NCBI GenBank assembly: GCA_944350415.1
Contig: CALVOY010000043.1
Coordinates: forward strand, 1-39,477
Direction: 5' to 3'
DNA from: an uncultured Bacilli bacterium
Lineage (GTDB): Bacteria > Bacillota_I > Bacilli_A > RF39 > UBA660
DNA: 39,477 bases
A program made the translations under genes and the position numbers. The stretch's first letter is position 1. The number at the start of each line of letters is the position of its first letter. Below are positions 16,682 to 23,638 of the stretch, in pieces. The notes under the pieces are model-generated. The model had not been told where the DNA came from. It saw only the letters and a list, made by a program, of their open reading frames with translations, and made no database searches.

Positions 16682-16908
16682 TAAGAGGTGTTAATTTTTA
16701 ATTAATTATGATAAGTTAAAGACAAAAGAAGATAAATAATTTTATTAAAGATAATTGAAACTTAATTATTGTTAACAACATTATTAGTAAAATGCGTACG
16801 GTTTGTGAAGATGTTAGTTATAAATACTTTTAATGAGGAGGTTTGAGATATATTATAAGAAAATGTAAAATGTATAGAAAATAAAAAAATATAGGAAGGA
16901 TAGTTAAT

Positions 16909-17856
16909 ATGAAAAAGTTTTTAAGTTTCACTATGATAACATTATTAATGTCTCCATTAGCAATCTTGAATGTGTTTGCATTAGATAATAATTCTAATCA
17001 ATCTTCATTAGTTAAAATGGGAGAAGTGACAGAAGCAAAATTAATAAACAATTTTTTAGAGCAGGCACCTGAAGAATTAGTTGAATTATATAATGATGAC
17101 AGTTTTGAAATTACTTACGAGTGGTTTGATGAAGATGGTAATTTTGATACAGATTTTGAAATTATGACTCAATATATTGAAACAGTTACAAAATATGAAA
17201 ATGGAGAAGTTGTTGATGTAGAAGAGCATACTTTAACAAAAGAAGAATATGATTCATACGATAACACTGCTTCTACTTATAGTTACCAAATAGGTAACTG
17301 TACTTTAGATAGTCCAATGTATAATGATTGTTGGGAAACAAACGCAAAAAGATTAACTTTAGCAATTAAAAGAGAGTATCCTACTGATGAAGAAAACTGG
17401 CAAAAATTAAAAATAGCGGTTATTAATACTTGGAAAACCATTCCATCAGTTAAATCTTATGATACAATTGGCTTAAATCATGAAGGTACATTTAATGTTA
17501 CAAATGCTTATGGATATCAAAATTGGGATGGAAATGTAATAACATATTCATATAATGGAACTAATATGAAGAAAGATTCTTCTGGTGTTAGCATTTCACA
17601 AAATATCGTTGATAGTACTACAAGTTCATTATCAAATATACTTTGGGTACATGGACAATTTAACTCTGGTGCACAACATATAAACGCATCATATCAACAT
17701 GCAGTTAAAAATATTAGTTTAGAAACTTCGAAAGACTTTACTTTTAACGCAGATGGTATGGGAGGAGTTTTCATGTGGAATTCTTCATACAGTAATTGGG
17801 ATAATATGAGAGGAGTTTGCGCAAATATAGCAACAAATTATTTGTGGGTTTGCTAG
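16909..17856 (+). CDS. secreted protein of unknown family (paralogue A)
   Basis: A 315-aa protein with a clear Sec signal peptide (residues about 1-25, ending VFALDN). A middle acidic region is followed by a C-terminal domain carrying NTWKTIPSVKSYDTIGL, YQHAVKNIS and a GGVFMWNSSYSNWD segment. The gene at 18489 encodes a shorter protein with the same landmarks (EWKKMPSTRSYDIIGI, YSHATKNIS, GGILLDSS), so they are paralogues. There is a Cys pair (NCTLDSPMYNDC) and C-terminal cysteines. Not recognised by name. RBS AGGAAGGA precedes the ATG. As element cargo behind a sensor-regulator it could be a secreted effector, bacteriocin-like protein or surface factor; none of this is shown. Confidence 0.8.
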   Translation: MKKFLSFTMITLLMSPLAILNVFALDNNSNQSSLVKMGEVTEAKLINNFLEQAPEELVELYNDDSFEITYEWFDEDGNFDTDFEIMTQYIETVTKYENGEVVDVEEHTLTKEEYDSYDNTASTYSYQIGNCTLDSPMYNDCWETNAKRLTLAIKREYPTDEENWQKLKIAVINTWKTIPSVKSYDTIGLNHEGTFNVTNAYGYQNWDGNVITYSYNGTNMKKDSSGVSISQNIVDSTTSSLSNILWVHGQFNSGAQHINASYQHAVKNISLETSKDFTFNADGMGGVFMWNSSYSNWDNMRGVCANIATNYLWVC

Positions 17857-17918
17857 TAAATACTTATTAAATCAATTGTTACTTTCATGATATAATCTTT
17901 TTAAATAGGAGTGGTTTT

Positions 17919-18320
17919 ATGAAAAAATATATTATAGGCATCTTAATAATTATACTTTGTATTGTATCTGTATTGGTTGTTTATTTTAAAACACAGTATA
18001 AAAATCAAAATAATGATTTGTTAGGAACATGGATTGCTGATGGGACACAATATCAATTGATAAAAGAAATTGTCGATGGAAAGCCAATTTATATTAGTGA
18101 TGATAATCCCTATTACTTGGATATTAAATCTGATAATACTTATTTATTAAATTTTAACAACGATTATACTGAAGCAGAAATTGGTACTTACGAAGTAGAT
18201 CAAAATAAAATATTCTTTTTTCCTAAAGATACCATGAAAACTATGTGGAGTTGTAAGATTAATAATGAAACAAAATTGCAAGACTGTGAAATTCATGCAA
18301 GTAGCTTTGAAAAATCTTGA
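17919..18320 (+). CDS. small membrane-anchored protein, lipocalin-like domain
   Basis: A 133-aa protein with one N-terminal helix (residues about 4-23) and an extracytoplasmic domain that begins LLGTWIADGTQYQ and alternates short polar strands (YYLDIKSDNTYLLNFN, EIGTYEVDQNKIFFF). The GTW start and strand pattern recall small lipocalin-like beta barrels. It lies between the two secreted paralogues with its own TGA-TATAAT (17891-17896) and could protect the cell from them; that immunity idea is a guess from position. Confidence 0.75.
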   Translation: MKKYIIGILIIILCIVSVLVVYFKTQYKNQNNDLLGTWIADGTQYQLIKEIVDGKPIYISDDNPYYLDIKSDNTYLLNFNNDYTEAEIGTYEVDQNKIFFFPKDTMKTMWSCKINNETKLQDCEIHASSFEKS

Positions 18321-18403
18321 TAACTGTTATATAACTTAATGATCAAGTGGTACATTTATAATTAAATAAGCGGATATGTTATTTGATTATAATGTACTTT
18401 TTT
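18307..18403 (+). ncRNA. duplicate promoter-hairpin module (possible small RNA)
   Basis: TTGAAA (18307-18312) and TATAAC (18330-18335), spacing 17 nt, are followed by ATCAAGTGGTACATT and a long hairpin (18345-18399) whose inner arms ATAATTAAATAA and TTATTTGATTAT pair with one G-U, ending in TTTTTT. This matches the module at 15673-15761 in promoter, spacing, the ATCAAG-GTACA start and the following RBS-ATGAATCAAGAA. The hairpin has a GG bulge. Confidence 0.6.
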
Positions 18404-18418
18404 ATAGGAGATGTTAAT

Positions 18419-18451
18419 ATGAATCAAGAAATCAGATGTGTTGATTTTTAA
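18419..18451 (+). pseudogene. remnant of a second XRE regulator (first codons only)
   Basis: After RBS AGGAGA an ATG opens MNQEIRCVDF and stops at TAA. The intact regulator at 15777 begins MNQEKVG with the same leader. Only the first four codons match clearly, so this is either the decayed stub of a duplicate regulator or a tiny leader peptide. Confidence 0.5.
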
Positions 18452-18488
18452 CAAAATAGGTTAAATTTTAATCAGAAGGAGGAGAATT

Positions 18489-19301
18489 ATGAATAATATT
18501 ACAAAAAAAATTCTTGCATTAATAATATGTTTACTGAGTGTTACTAATATAGAAGTTTTTGCATTAGATTCTGATAATACTATTGTAAATAATAATAATA
18601 TTTTTATTACAGAAATAGAGTATCAAAACTTATTAAATTTAGGTTTTACGGATAATGAAATTATGAATATGTCATTAAAAGAATTTGAAGAAAATAAGAT
18701 TCTTCAGGGAGAAATTGTTTCACAAAATACTATATATATGGATGAACAAAATAATATATTAAATAATAATGCTTCTGTATTTGGTTTGCAAACTGGTTAT
18801 ATTGAAACTGCATCAAAAAAAATGACAACTACTATAATATCTGTAAATGGTAAATATCGTTACAAAATAACCTTAGAATGGAAGAAAATGCCTTCCACAA
18901 GAAGTTACGATATTATTGGAATTGGTATTGATACTAATGTGAAAATAAATTCTGCAATATATTTTCAGCAAAATTTTTGTTATTCAACGAATAATTGTAG
19001 TAGTAGTATTGTAAATACTGTTAATTCAACTTCAACTGGTGCGACTTCTACATTCCAATTGCCATCTAGTACAATAGTATCATTAAGTTCATATTTATAT
19101 TTTGATGTTAGTAAAAATACGACTTCTACAATAACACAATTAAATGCATATGGTGATTATTCACATGCAACAAAAAATATTAGCAAAAGTAATTCTAATA
19201 ATCATTCGATTAATAGGGGAGGAATATTATTAGATAGTTCCATATCAGATTATTATGATAGTATTGCAACAGCAAAAGCAATTTGGACAGGCAGTTGGTA
19301 A
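18489..19301 (+). CDS. secreted protein of unknown family (paralogue B)
   Basis: A 270-aa protein with signal peptide (residues about 1-25, ending EVFALDS). It shares the C-terminal landmarks of the protein at 16909: EWKKMPSTRSYDIIGI, a Ser/Thr-rich middle, YSHATKNIS and GGILLDSSISDYYD. The N-terminal region between signal and domain is different and shorter. RBS GAAGGAGGAG is strong. It directly follows the duplicate promoter-hairpin module and the regulator stub, as expected if a regulator-plus-secreted-protein unit was duplicated. Function unknown. Confidence 0.78.
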   Translation: MNNITKKILALIICLLSVTNIEVFALDSDNTIVNNNNIFITEIEYQNLLNLGFTDNEIMNMSLKEFEENKILQGEIVSQNTIYMDEQNNILNNNASVFGLQTGYIETASKKMTTTIISVNGKYRYKITLEWKKMPSTRSYDIIGIGIDTNVKINSAIYFQQNFCYSTNNCSSSIVNTVNSTSTGATSTFQLPSSTIVSLSSYLYFDVSKNTTSTITQLNAYGDYSHATKNISKSNSNNHSINRGGILLDSSISDYYDSIATAKAIWTGSW

Positions 19302-19331
19302 TATAATTATATTAAATTTTTAAAAGCAAAA

Positions 19332-19352
19332 GGTTATCAACTAGGGATAACC
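19332..19352 (+). terminator. hairpin after paralogue B
   Basis: GGTTATC (19332-19338) pairs with GATAACC (19346-19352). The downstream sequence ATCTTGTT is only moderately T-rich, so termination would be weak. Confidence 0.4.
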
Positions 19353-19359
19353 ATCTTGT

Positions 19360-19480
19360 TATAATATATAGGTATGTATGAAGAATACTGAGTATATTTA
19401 TTCAAAAAATGATAATTGAAATCTTTTATACTTAAGATTTTTATACAATTAAAAAAGGTAAATCAGTGATTGCCTTTTTT
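19360..19480 (+). ncRNA. candidate small RNA (promoter and terminator, no gene between)
   Basis: An extended -10 (TGT-TATAAT, box 19360-19365) is followed about 85 nt later by a strong terminator: AAAAAAGG (19451-19458) with CCTTTTTT (19473-19480), plus an inner AATCA/TGATT stem. In between there is a second hairpin (AAATCTT/AAGATTT) and only a 5-codon frame. No good -35 is visible. This accounts for most of the gap 19302-19630. Confidence 0.4.
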
Positions 19481-19630
19481 CTTGCCAAATTTAATGATTA
19501 TATACTTGAATAAATTTGCTTTAAAATGTTAATTCTAATAATAAAGGCATAATTAGAATATGCTTTTTAAAATATTTAGAACTTTCTTTGTTATACTCAA
19601 TAAAATAAATGATATTTGAGGTATAGAATT

Positions 19631-19807
19631 ATGAAAATTAAAGCAAATGATTATACCAAAGGTGAAATTATAAAAATTTTAAGAGAATGGACGGGGTTAA
19701 CCCAAGCAGAATTTGGAAAGTCGATTGGGAAATCTAAACCATCTATTCAAGCTTATGAATTAGATAAAGTCAACTTTGGAATTGAAACTCTTTTAAAATA
19801 TGTTTAA
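19631..19807 (+). pseudogene. XRE-family HTH protein, C-terminally truncated
   Basis: From ATG 19631 (RBS GAGGT) the frame gives 58 aa: NDYTKGEIIKILREWTGLTQ, then AEFGKSIGKSKPSIQAYE, a compact helix-turn-helix, stopping at IETLLKYV. A related sequence at 20131 continues with LMDICKKHGIKITLEKM, showing what is missing here. The small DNA-binding protein may still fold, so loss of function is not certain. Confidence 0.6.
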
Positions 19808-20105
19808 TACTTTCTATTACTTTATATAATATACCTCCTAGTAATAAACAAAATATAAAAACATTTAGTTCACTACTAATAGAAATTATATAAAATCCTA
19901 AACCACCTGTCATACTATTAGAAGCGAGTGCTTTTGCTATTTCTATATCCATTGGTGGAATATATAATATTTTGGTTAATGTTATATTAATAATCAATAC
20001 TGCAAATATTAATAGAACAGCTTGGTCTTTAATAATTAACAGTCCCTCCTTTATATAATCATATTTTGACAACGGCAATTTCCCCACAATGGGGAAAATA
20101 CACAC
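19770..20105 (-). CDS. small membrane protein fragment between two XRE pieces
   Basis: The frame predicts two membrane segments (AVLLIFAVLIINITLT and IFCLLLGGILYKVI). Its 3' end runs antisense into the truncated XRE gene, so the last residues are probably not native. The true start is unclear: GTG 20105 has no RBS, while AGGAGG (20044-20049, minus) is followed 8 nt later by ATT, another possible non-canonical start. A hairpin TTTCCCC/GGGGAAA lies at 20080-20097. It may be a remnant brought in by insertion. Confidence 0.4.
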   Translation of the reverse strand: MCIFPIVGKLPLSKYDYIKEGLLIIKDQAVLLIFAVLIINITLTKILYIPPMDIEIAKALASNSMTGGLGFYIISISSELNVFIFCLLLGGILYKVIESIKHILKEFQFQS

Positions 20106-20130
20106 TAAATTATACTCTTCTACTATATAA

Positions 20131-20298
20131 TGGACTGAGTTAAGTCAATGTGAGTTTGGAAAATCAATTGGAAAATCTCATGGTGCAATTAAAAAGTATG
20201 AATCTGGTGAAAGAAAAATTACTTTAGAGACATTAATGGATATTTGTAAAAAACACGGAATTAAAATAACTCTCGAAAAAATGCCAAATAAAAAATAG
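20131..20298 (+). pseudogene. XRE-family HTH remnant, N-terminus missing
   Basis: The frame WTELSQCEFGKSIGKSHGAI, then KKYESGERKITLETLMDICKKHG, is clearly homologous to the XRE fragment at 19631 but is preceded directly by a TAA and has no start codon. It keeps the helix-turn-helix and the normal C-terminus. With the upstream fragment it gives two partial copies flanking about 320 nt of other DNA. Confidence 0.75.
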
Positions 20299-20322
20299 TT
20301 ATTTAGAAATAGCATATGATTG

Positions 20323-20357
20323 AAGCCAAGTTTTTAAAAATTTAATTTGGCTTTTTT
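20323..20357 (+). terminator. terminator after the XRE remnant
   Basis: AAGCCAA (20323-20329) pairs with TTGGCTT (20347-20353) followed by TTTT. Confidence 0.7.
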
Positions 20358-20364
20358 AATGTGC

Positions 20365-20527
20365 TTGCATTAGTTTTGTCAAGAGTTATAATATGATAAA
20401 ACCAAAAGAGTTTTGTGATTTAAAGATATTTTTTAATGTAGTGGTTGTTCAGTCATTTTGATACTTCATAAAAATATGAATCAATTTATTTGAAATGAAA
20501 GTGGCACATCACTTATACCACTTTTTT
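20365..20527 (+). ncRNA. candidate structured small RNA in the element
   Basis: TTGCAT (20365-20370) and TATAAT (20387-20392), spacing 16 nt, predict a start near 20399. The terminator is AAAGTGG (20498-20504) with CCACTTT (20518-20524) and a T-run. Between them no frame longer than a few codons exists, but TTGA/TTCATA and TATGAA/TCAA (about 20457-20485) form a 10-bp hairpin with a 3-nt bulge. The transcript would be about 125 nt. Confidence 0.45.
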
Positions 20528-20550
20528 CTTTAGGTGAAAATGAAATCGAT

Positions 20551-20695
20551 TTGATTTATAAGAAAATGATGCTATATATTAAAAAAATAAGATTTCGTGG
20601 CAAAGTGAATTTTTCTTTGTTAACCGTAGTGTGTTTTTTTAAAGTGATATAAAAAGAAAAATTATTAGGTTCGTCCTGTTAATTTTTCTTTTTTT
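20551..20695 (+). promoter_or_regulatory. leader with terminator/antiterminator before the tiny-gene and recombinase region
   Basis: A promoter (TTGATT 20551-20556; TGC-TATATA, box 20573-20578; 16-nt spacing) leads into a leader ending in a strong terminator: AAAAAGAAAAATTA (20651-20664) with TAATTTTTCTTTTT (20680-20693), an inner AGG/CCT pair and a T-run. AATTTTTCTTT (20608-20618) can pair instead with AAAGAAAAATT (20653-20663) inside the 5' arm, a classic antiterminator option. This suggests attenuation of the downstream small genes. The A/T-rich pairing could arise by chance. Confidence 0.5.
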
Positions 20696-20719
20696 AATTA
20701 TTAAGGGGTGGAAATAAAA

Positions 20720-20845
20720 ATGGGAAACGAAGTAGAAAGTGTTGTTGAATATGGTTTACTTGATAAAATATTTCTTGCTCAATATGATTTGGTGCAAACA
20801 GAGAAGAATGTGGATGATATCATGAGAAAAACAATAGAAAGATAA
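20720..20845 (+). CDS. 41-aa element microprotein
   Basis: ATG 20720 with RBS AAGGGGTGG at 20704-20712 opens a 41-aa frame (MGNEVESVVEYGLLDKIFLA, then QYDLVQTEKNVDDIMRKTIER). It is amphipathic and helical-looking. It is the first of three tiny genes between the attenuator and the recombinase, a place where such elements often encode short accessory proteins. Not recognised. Confidence 0.6.
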   Translation: MGNEVESVVEYGLLDKIFLAQYDLVQTEKNVDDIMRKTIER

Positions 20846-20866
20846 ATAGTGGGAGTTAATATAAAT

Positions 20867-20941
20867 ATGAAATACGGTCTTAAACCTCAATCGACAAAAG
20901 CAGTATTCAAGAAAAAAAATTTTGGACATAAGCTTTATTAG
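20867..20941 (+). CDS. 24-aa basic element microprotein
   Basis: ATG 20867 with RBS GTGGGAG opens MKYGLKPQSTKAVFKKKNFG, ending HKLY. It is strongly basic. The next gene's RBS (AGGTGAT) overlaps its stop, which implies coupled translation. Short length keeps confidence low. Confidence 0.5.
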   Translation: MKYGLKPQSTKAVFKKKNFGHKLY

Positions 20942-20950
20942 GTGATCATT

Positions 20951-21049
20951 ATGAAAATTAATAATCATTTTAATGAAAATGGCAAAACATTTCAAGAAAT
21001 TATGGAACAGTTTCTAGTACTTTATTATAATGAAATATTAGAAAAATAA
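20951..21049 (+). CDS. 32-aa element microprotein (TnpW-like position)
   Basis: RBS TTAGGTGATCATT leads to ATG 20951 and a 32-aa frame (NGKTFQEIMEQFLVLYYNE in the middle). Short proteins of this style, with a T-F/L-x-E-I/L motif, are common just before large serine recombinases in Bacillota elements (for example TnpW of Tn4451-like elements); the match here is by position and style only. Confidence 0.6.
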   Translation: MKINNHFNENGKTFQEIMEQFLVLYYNEILEK

Positions 21050-21113
21050 AATATGGTATGCTATAATATAAGTGTATTGAAATGTTTTGTTACCACAAGA
21101 AATGGAGGTAATG

Positions 21114-22691
21114 ATGATAGGTAGCGAAACATACAAAGTAGGTATTTATTTAAGATTATCTCGTGAAGATGAATTAAAGGGTGAAAGTGGCAGTATTTCT
21201 AATCAAAGAGATATTATTCATAAATATATCAGAGACAATAATCTATTATTTATAGATGAGTATGTAGATGATGGGGTAAGTGGAACTGAATTCGATAGAG
21301 AAGGTTGGAATCGTTTAATTTCCGATATTGAAGCAAAGCGTATCAATATGGTAATTACAAAAGACCTTTCTAGATTTGGAAGAAATGAAGGACAGCAATT
21401 AAGATATTTAGATTATTTTTATGAAAATAGTATAAGATATGTTGCCATATTAGATAATGTAGATACTTTTGATGAATACAATACTTCTAATGAAATGATA
21501 CCAATACAATGTTTTTTTAATGAAAAACATGTAAGAGATACTTCTAAAAAAATGAAAGCTAGTGTACATAGTAAAAGGTCTCAAGGTAATTTTCTTGGAA
21601 AAACAGCGCCATATGGATATATAAAAGATCCTAACAACAAATATAAACTGTTAATAGATGAAGATTCAGCTCAAGTGGTTAGAAAAATATTTCGCTTATT
21701 TGTCCAGGGAAAAAGCATTTCTGAAATATCTAGAATATTAACAGATGAAAAAATTCCTATTCCTAGTGAATATAAACAACTAAAAGTTGGTATAAAATCA
21801 ACAGCTTATGGTATATGGGGATTAAGAACTATCAGTGATATGTTACAACTTCCTACTTATGTTGGAGATTTAACCCAGGGGAGAAGTAAAAAGCCGAGTT
21901 ATAAGTCCAAACGCAGAATAAGACCTAAAAAAGAAGATTGGATTATATGTGAAAATAAATGTCCGGCTATTATTGATAGGGAAACATTTAATCTTGCTCA
22001 AGATATATATAACAGAAATAAGAACCAAGGTAAAAATACTCAAGATATATTATTAAAAGGTTTTGTTTATTGTAAGGAATGTGGTCATACCATAGGATTC
22101 AGACTTCAGAAAGCAAATACAAAAAGTCGAGGTGAAGTTACTCGTTGTTATGGAAATTGCAACTATTGGTCCAAATATAAGAAATATGGTGTATGTACGC
22201 CACATAATATAAAATATTATGAATTAGAAGAATTAATATTAAATGAAATCAAAATGATGTGTAAGAAGTATTTAAAAGAGAATGACTTAAAAAATATTCT
22301 TGCTAACAGTGATAAAGCAAAAAAAGTGCTATATGACTTAGAAGTAAGATTGAAAAGATTAGAAAATGAGGTAGAATTTAGTAGTAAAAAGAAAGAAGAC
22401 CTTTATAATGATAAGTTAGAGGGTATTATTGATTTGGATATGTATAAAAGAATGACAAATAGAATAACGGAAGAGACACTCTCTAAACAAAACGAGATAA
22501 ATGAAATAACTACAAAAATATATAATATAAAGAATAATATAATAGAACACAATCAAAAATACGATAAGGTTATTAAAGAGTATTTATCTATGAAAAAGCC
22601 TAGTGTACAATTATTGTCTAGTATCATAGATAAAATAGTCATAGATGAAGATAAGAATGTTGATATATATTATAAGTTTAAGCCATTTTAA
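21114..22691 (+). CDS. large serine recombinase (site-specific integrase)
   Basis: A 525-aa integrase/excisase. The N-terminal resolvase domain has the catalytic Ser in YLRLSREDE, the DDGVSGTEFDREGW segment and KDLSRFGRNEG. The recombinase domain follows (GNFLGKTAPYGYIKDP; TYVGDLTQGRS), then a zinc ribbon (YCKECGH ... CYGNC), a coiled coil (about residues 400-490) and a C-terminal tail. ATG 21114 lies 5 nt after TGGAGG; 21087 is a TTG without RBS. TGC-TATAAT (box 21062-21067) gives it its own promoter. It ends 44 nt from attR and should act on the GT-centred att sites. Accessory proteins for excision may be among the tiny genes upstream. Confidence 0.96.
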   Translation: MIGSETYKVGIYLRLSREDELKGESGSISNQRDIIHKYIRDNNLLFIDEYVDDGVSGTEFDREGWNRLISDIEAKRINMVITKDLSRFGRNEGQQLRYLDYFYENSIRYVAILDNVDTFDEYNTSNEMIPIQCFFNEKHVRDTSKKMKASVHSKRSQGNFLGKTAPYGYIKDPNNKYKLLIDEDSAQVVRKIFRLFVQGKSISEISRILTDEKIPIPSEYKQLKVGIKSTAYGIWGLRTISDMLQLPTYVGDLTQGRSKKPSYKSKRRIRPKKEDWIICENKCPAIIDRETFNLAQDIYNRNKNQGKNTQDILLKGFVYCKECGHTIGFRLQKANTKSRGEVTRCYGNCNYWSKYKKYGVCTPHNIKYYELEELILNEIKMMCKKYLKENDLKNILANSDKAKKVLYDLEVRLKRLENEVEFSSKKKEDLYNDKLEGIIDLDMYKRMTNRITEETLSKQNEINEITTKIYNIKNNIIEHNQKYDKVIKEYLSMKKPSVQLLSSIIDKIVIDEDKNVDIYYKFKPF

Positions 22692-22715
22692 AATGGTTAT
22701 TAAAAATAGAAAAAA

Positions 22716-22746
22716 TTAAACCTTTGATAGTCTTTGTATTAACTCC
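22716..22746. other. attR of the serine-recombinase element
   Basis: Element arm TTAAACCTTTGATAGTCTTT (22716-22735), crossover GT (22736-22737), then the right half of attB, ATTAACTCC (22738-22746). The element arm matches the reverse complement of the attL element arm in about 14 of 20 positions. Confidence 0.85.
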
Positions 22747-23566
22747 ATCATTAAATAAAAGCTTTAAATTTCAAAGCGATTGGCCATATAATAATTCTCA
22801 GGTTTATTTGATTCAATCTATTTTAGATGATATACTAGATGATGAGGAAAGAAGCTTAGTAGAAAATGAAAATGGTTATATATTTACAACTAGTGTTAAT
22901 TATCCCAATAATCGTAAATTAGTAAAACAAATTGTAACTTTTGATAAAAAATTAAATTTAAAAAAAGTTAGTGTAGTAGATGAAAATGATATTAGTCAAA
23001 TGACTATGACTTTTGCTACTATTGATACGAATCCAACTATTAATGCTGATACTTTTAATTTAAATAAGATTATGGAAGCAACACAAAATAATACTAATAC
23101 TAACACTAATACAGGTGACAATACGAATACTGGTGATAATACTACCGATAATAATACAAATTCCAATTCTAACAGTAATAATCAAAATAATAATCAAGGA
23201 ACAGAAGGAACACAAACAACTAGTACTTTAGAAGATGTGATATATCCGCTTTATATTCCAACTGGTACTGTACTAGCTTCTGAAGAAAAAATTGCTAAGA
23301 CAGATGGAGAAAGAGTCATTATGACTTTTGAAGGAGAAAAACCATTTTTACTAGTAGAAGAGACAGCTAGTATTGAAGAAGAGTTTGCTATTATTCCTAC
23401 TTATGGAGAACCATATTTGTTGATTGATACAGTTGGAGCATTAACAGATAGTTCTATTAGTTGGAGTAGTAATGGAATTGACTATTATTTGGTTTCTGAT
23501 GTCATGAGTCAAGATGAATTATTAGATATTGCTAGAAGTGTTAGTGTAATTCCAACTATGAAGTAA
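22738..23566 (+). pseudogene. 3' half of the interrupted lipoprotein gene
   Basis: Continues the lipoprotein begun at 15101: LTPSLNKSFKFQSDWPYNN and a beta-rich LolA-like domain, then a Thr/Asn/Gly repeat linker (about 23080-23220), then a DUF4367-like domain (YGEPYLLIDTVGA ... GIDYYLVSDVMSQDELLDIARSV). There is no RBS or proper start at this end; a TTG at 22724 lies in the element arm. Without excision this half is probably silent. LolA-like lipoproteins in spore-formers include GerS of Clostridioides difficile, but a germination role here is only a suggestion. Confidence 0.88.
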
Positions 23567-23638
23567 TACCATACATAAAAAGAAATATTGTAAAAGTAAG
23601 CTGTAAAAACTAGTTTACTTTTGACAAAAAAATTCACT

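Larger units (their letters stand above)
15380..22737 (+). mobile_element. 7.36-kb integrative element with large serine recombinase, inserted in a lipoprotein gene
   Basis: Boundaries are defined by the lipoprotein halves, which rejoin in frame across GT (15380-15381 and 22736-22737). Rebuilt attP has arms 22716-22735 and 15382-15401, which match in about 14 of 20 positions when one is reverse-complemented, centred on GT. The recombinase gene sits at the right end beside attR, as usual for such elements. Cargo includes an XRE membrane regulator, two paralogous secreted proteins, a small anchored protein, XRE fragments, candidate RNAs and three tiny genes. No conjugation, replication or capsid genes are seen, so it looks like a small mobilisable or passive element. 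By eye it is even more A+T-rich than its flanks. Confidence 0.93.

Noticed and set aside
16836-16881. AGGAGG followed by a TTG-started 12-codon frame
   Set aside because: Only 1 nt separates the site from TTG, too close for initiation.
23080-23220. AAT/ACT-rich repeat as a possible CRISPR or microsatellite
   Set aside because: It is the in-frame Thr/Asn/Gly linker of the lipoprotein, with no regular repeat-spacer pattern.
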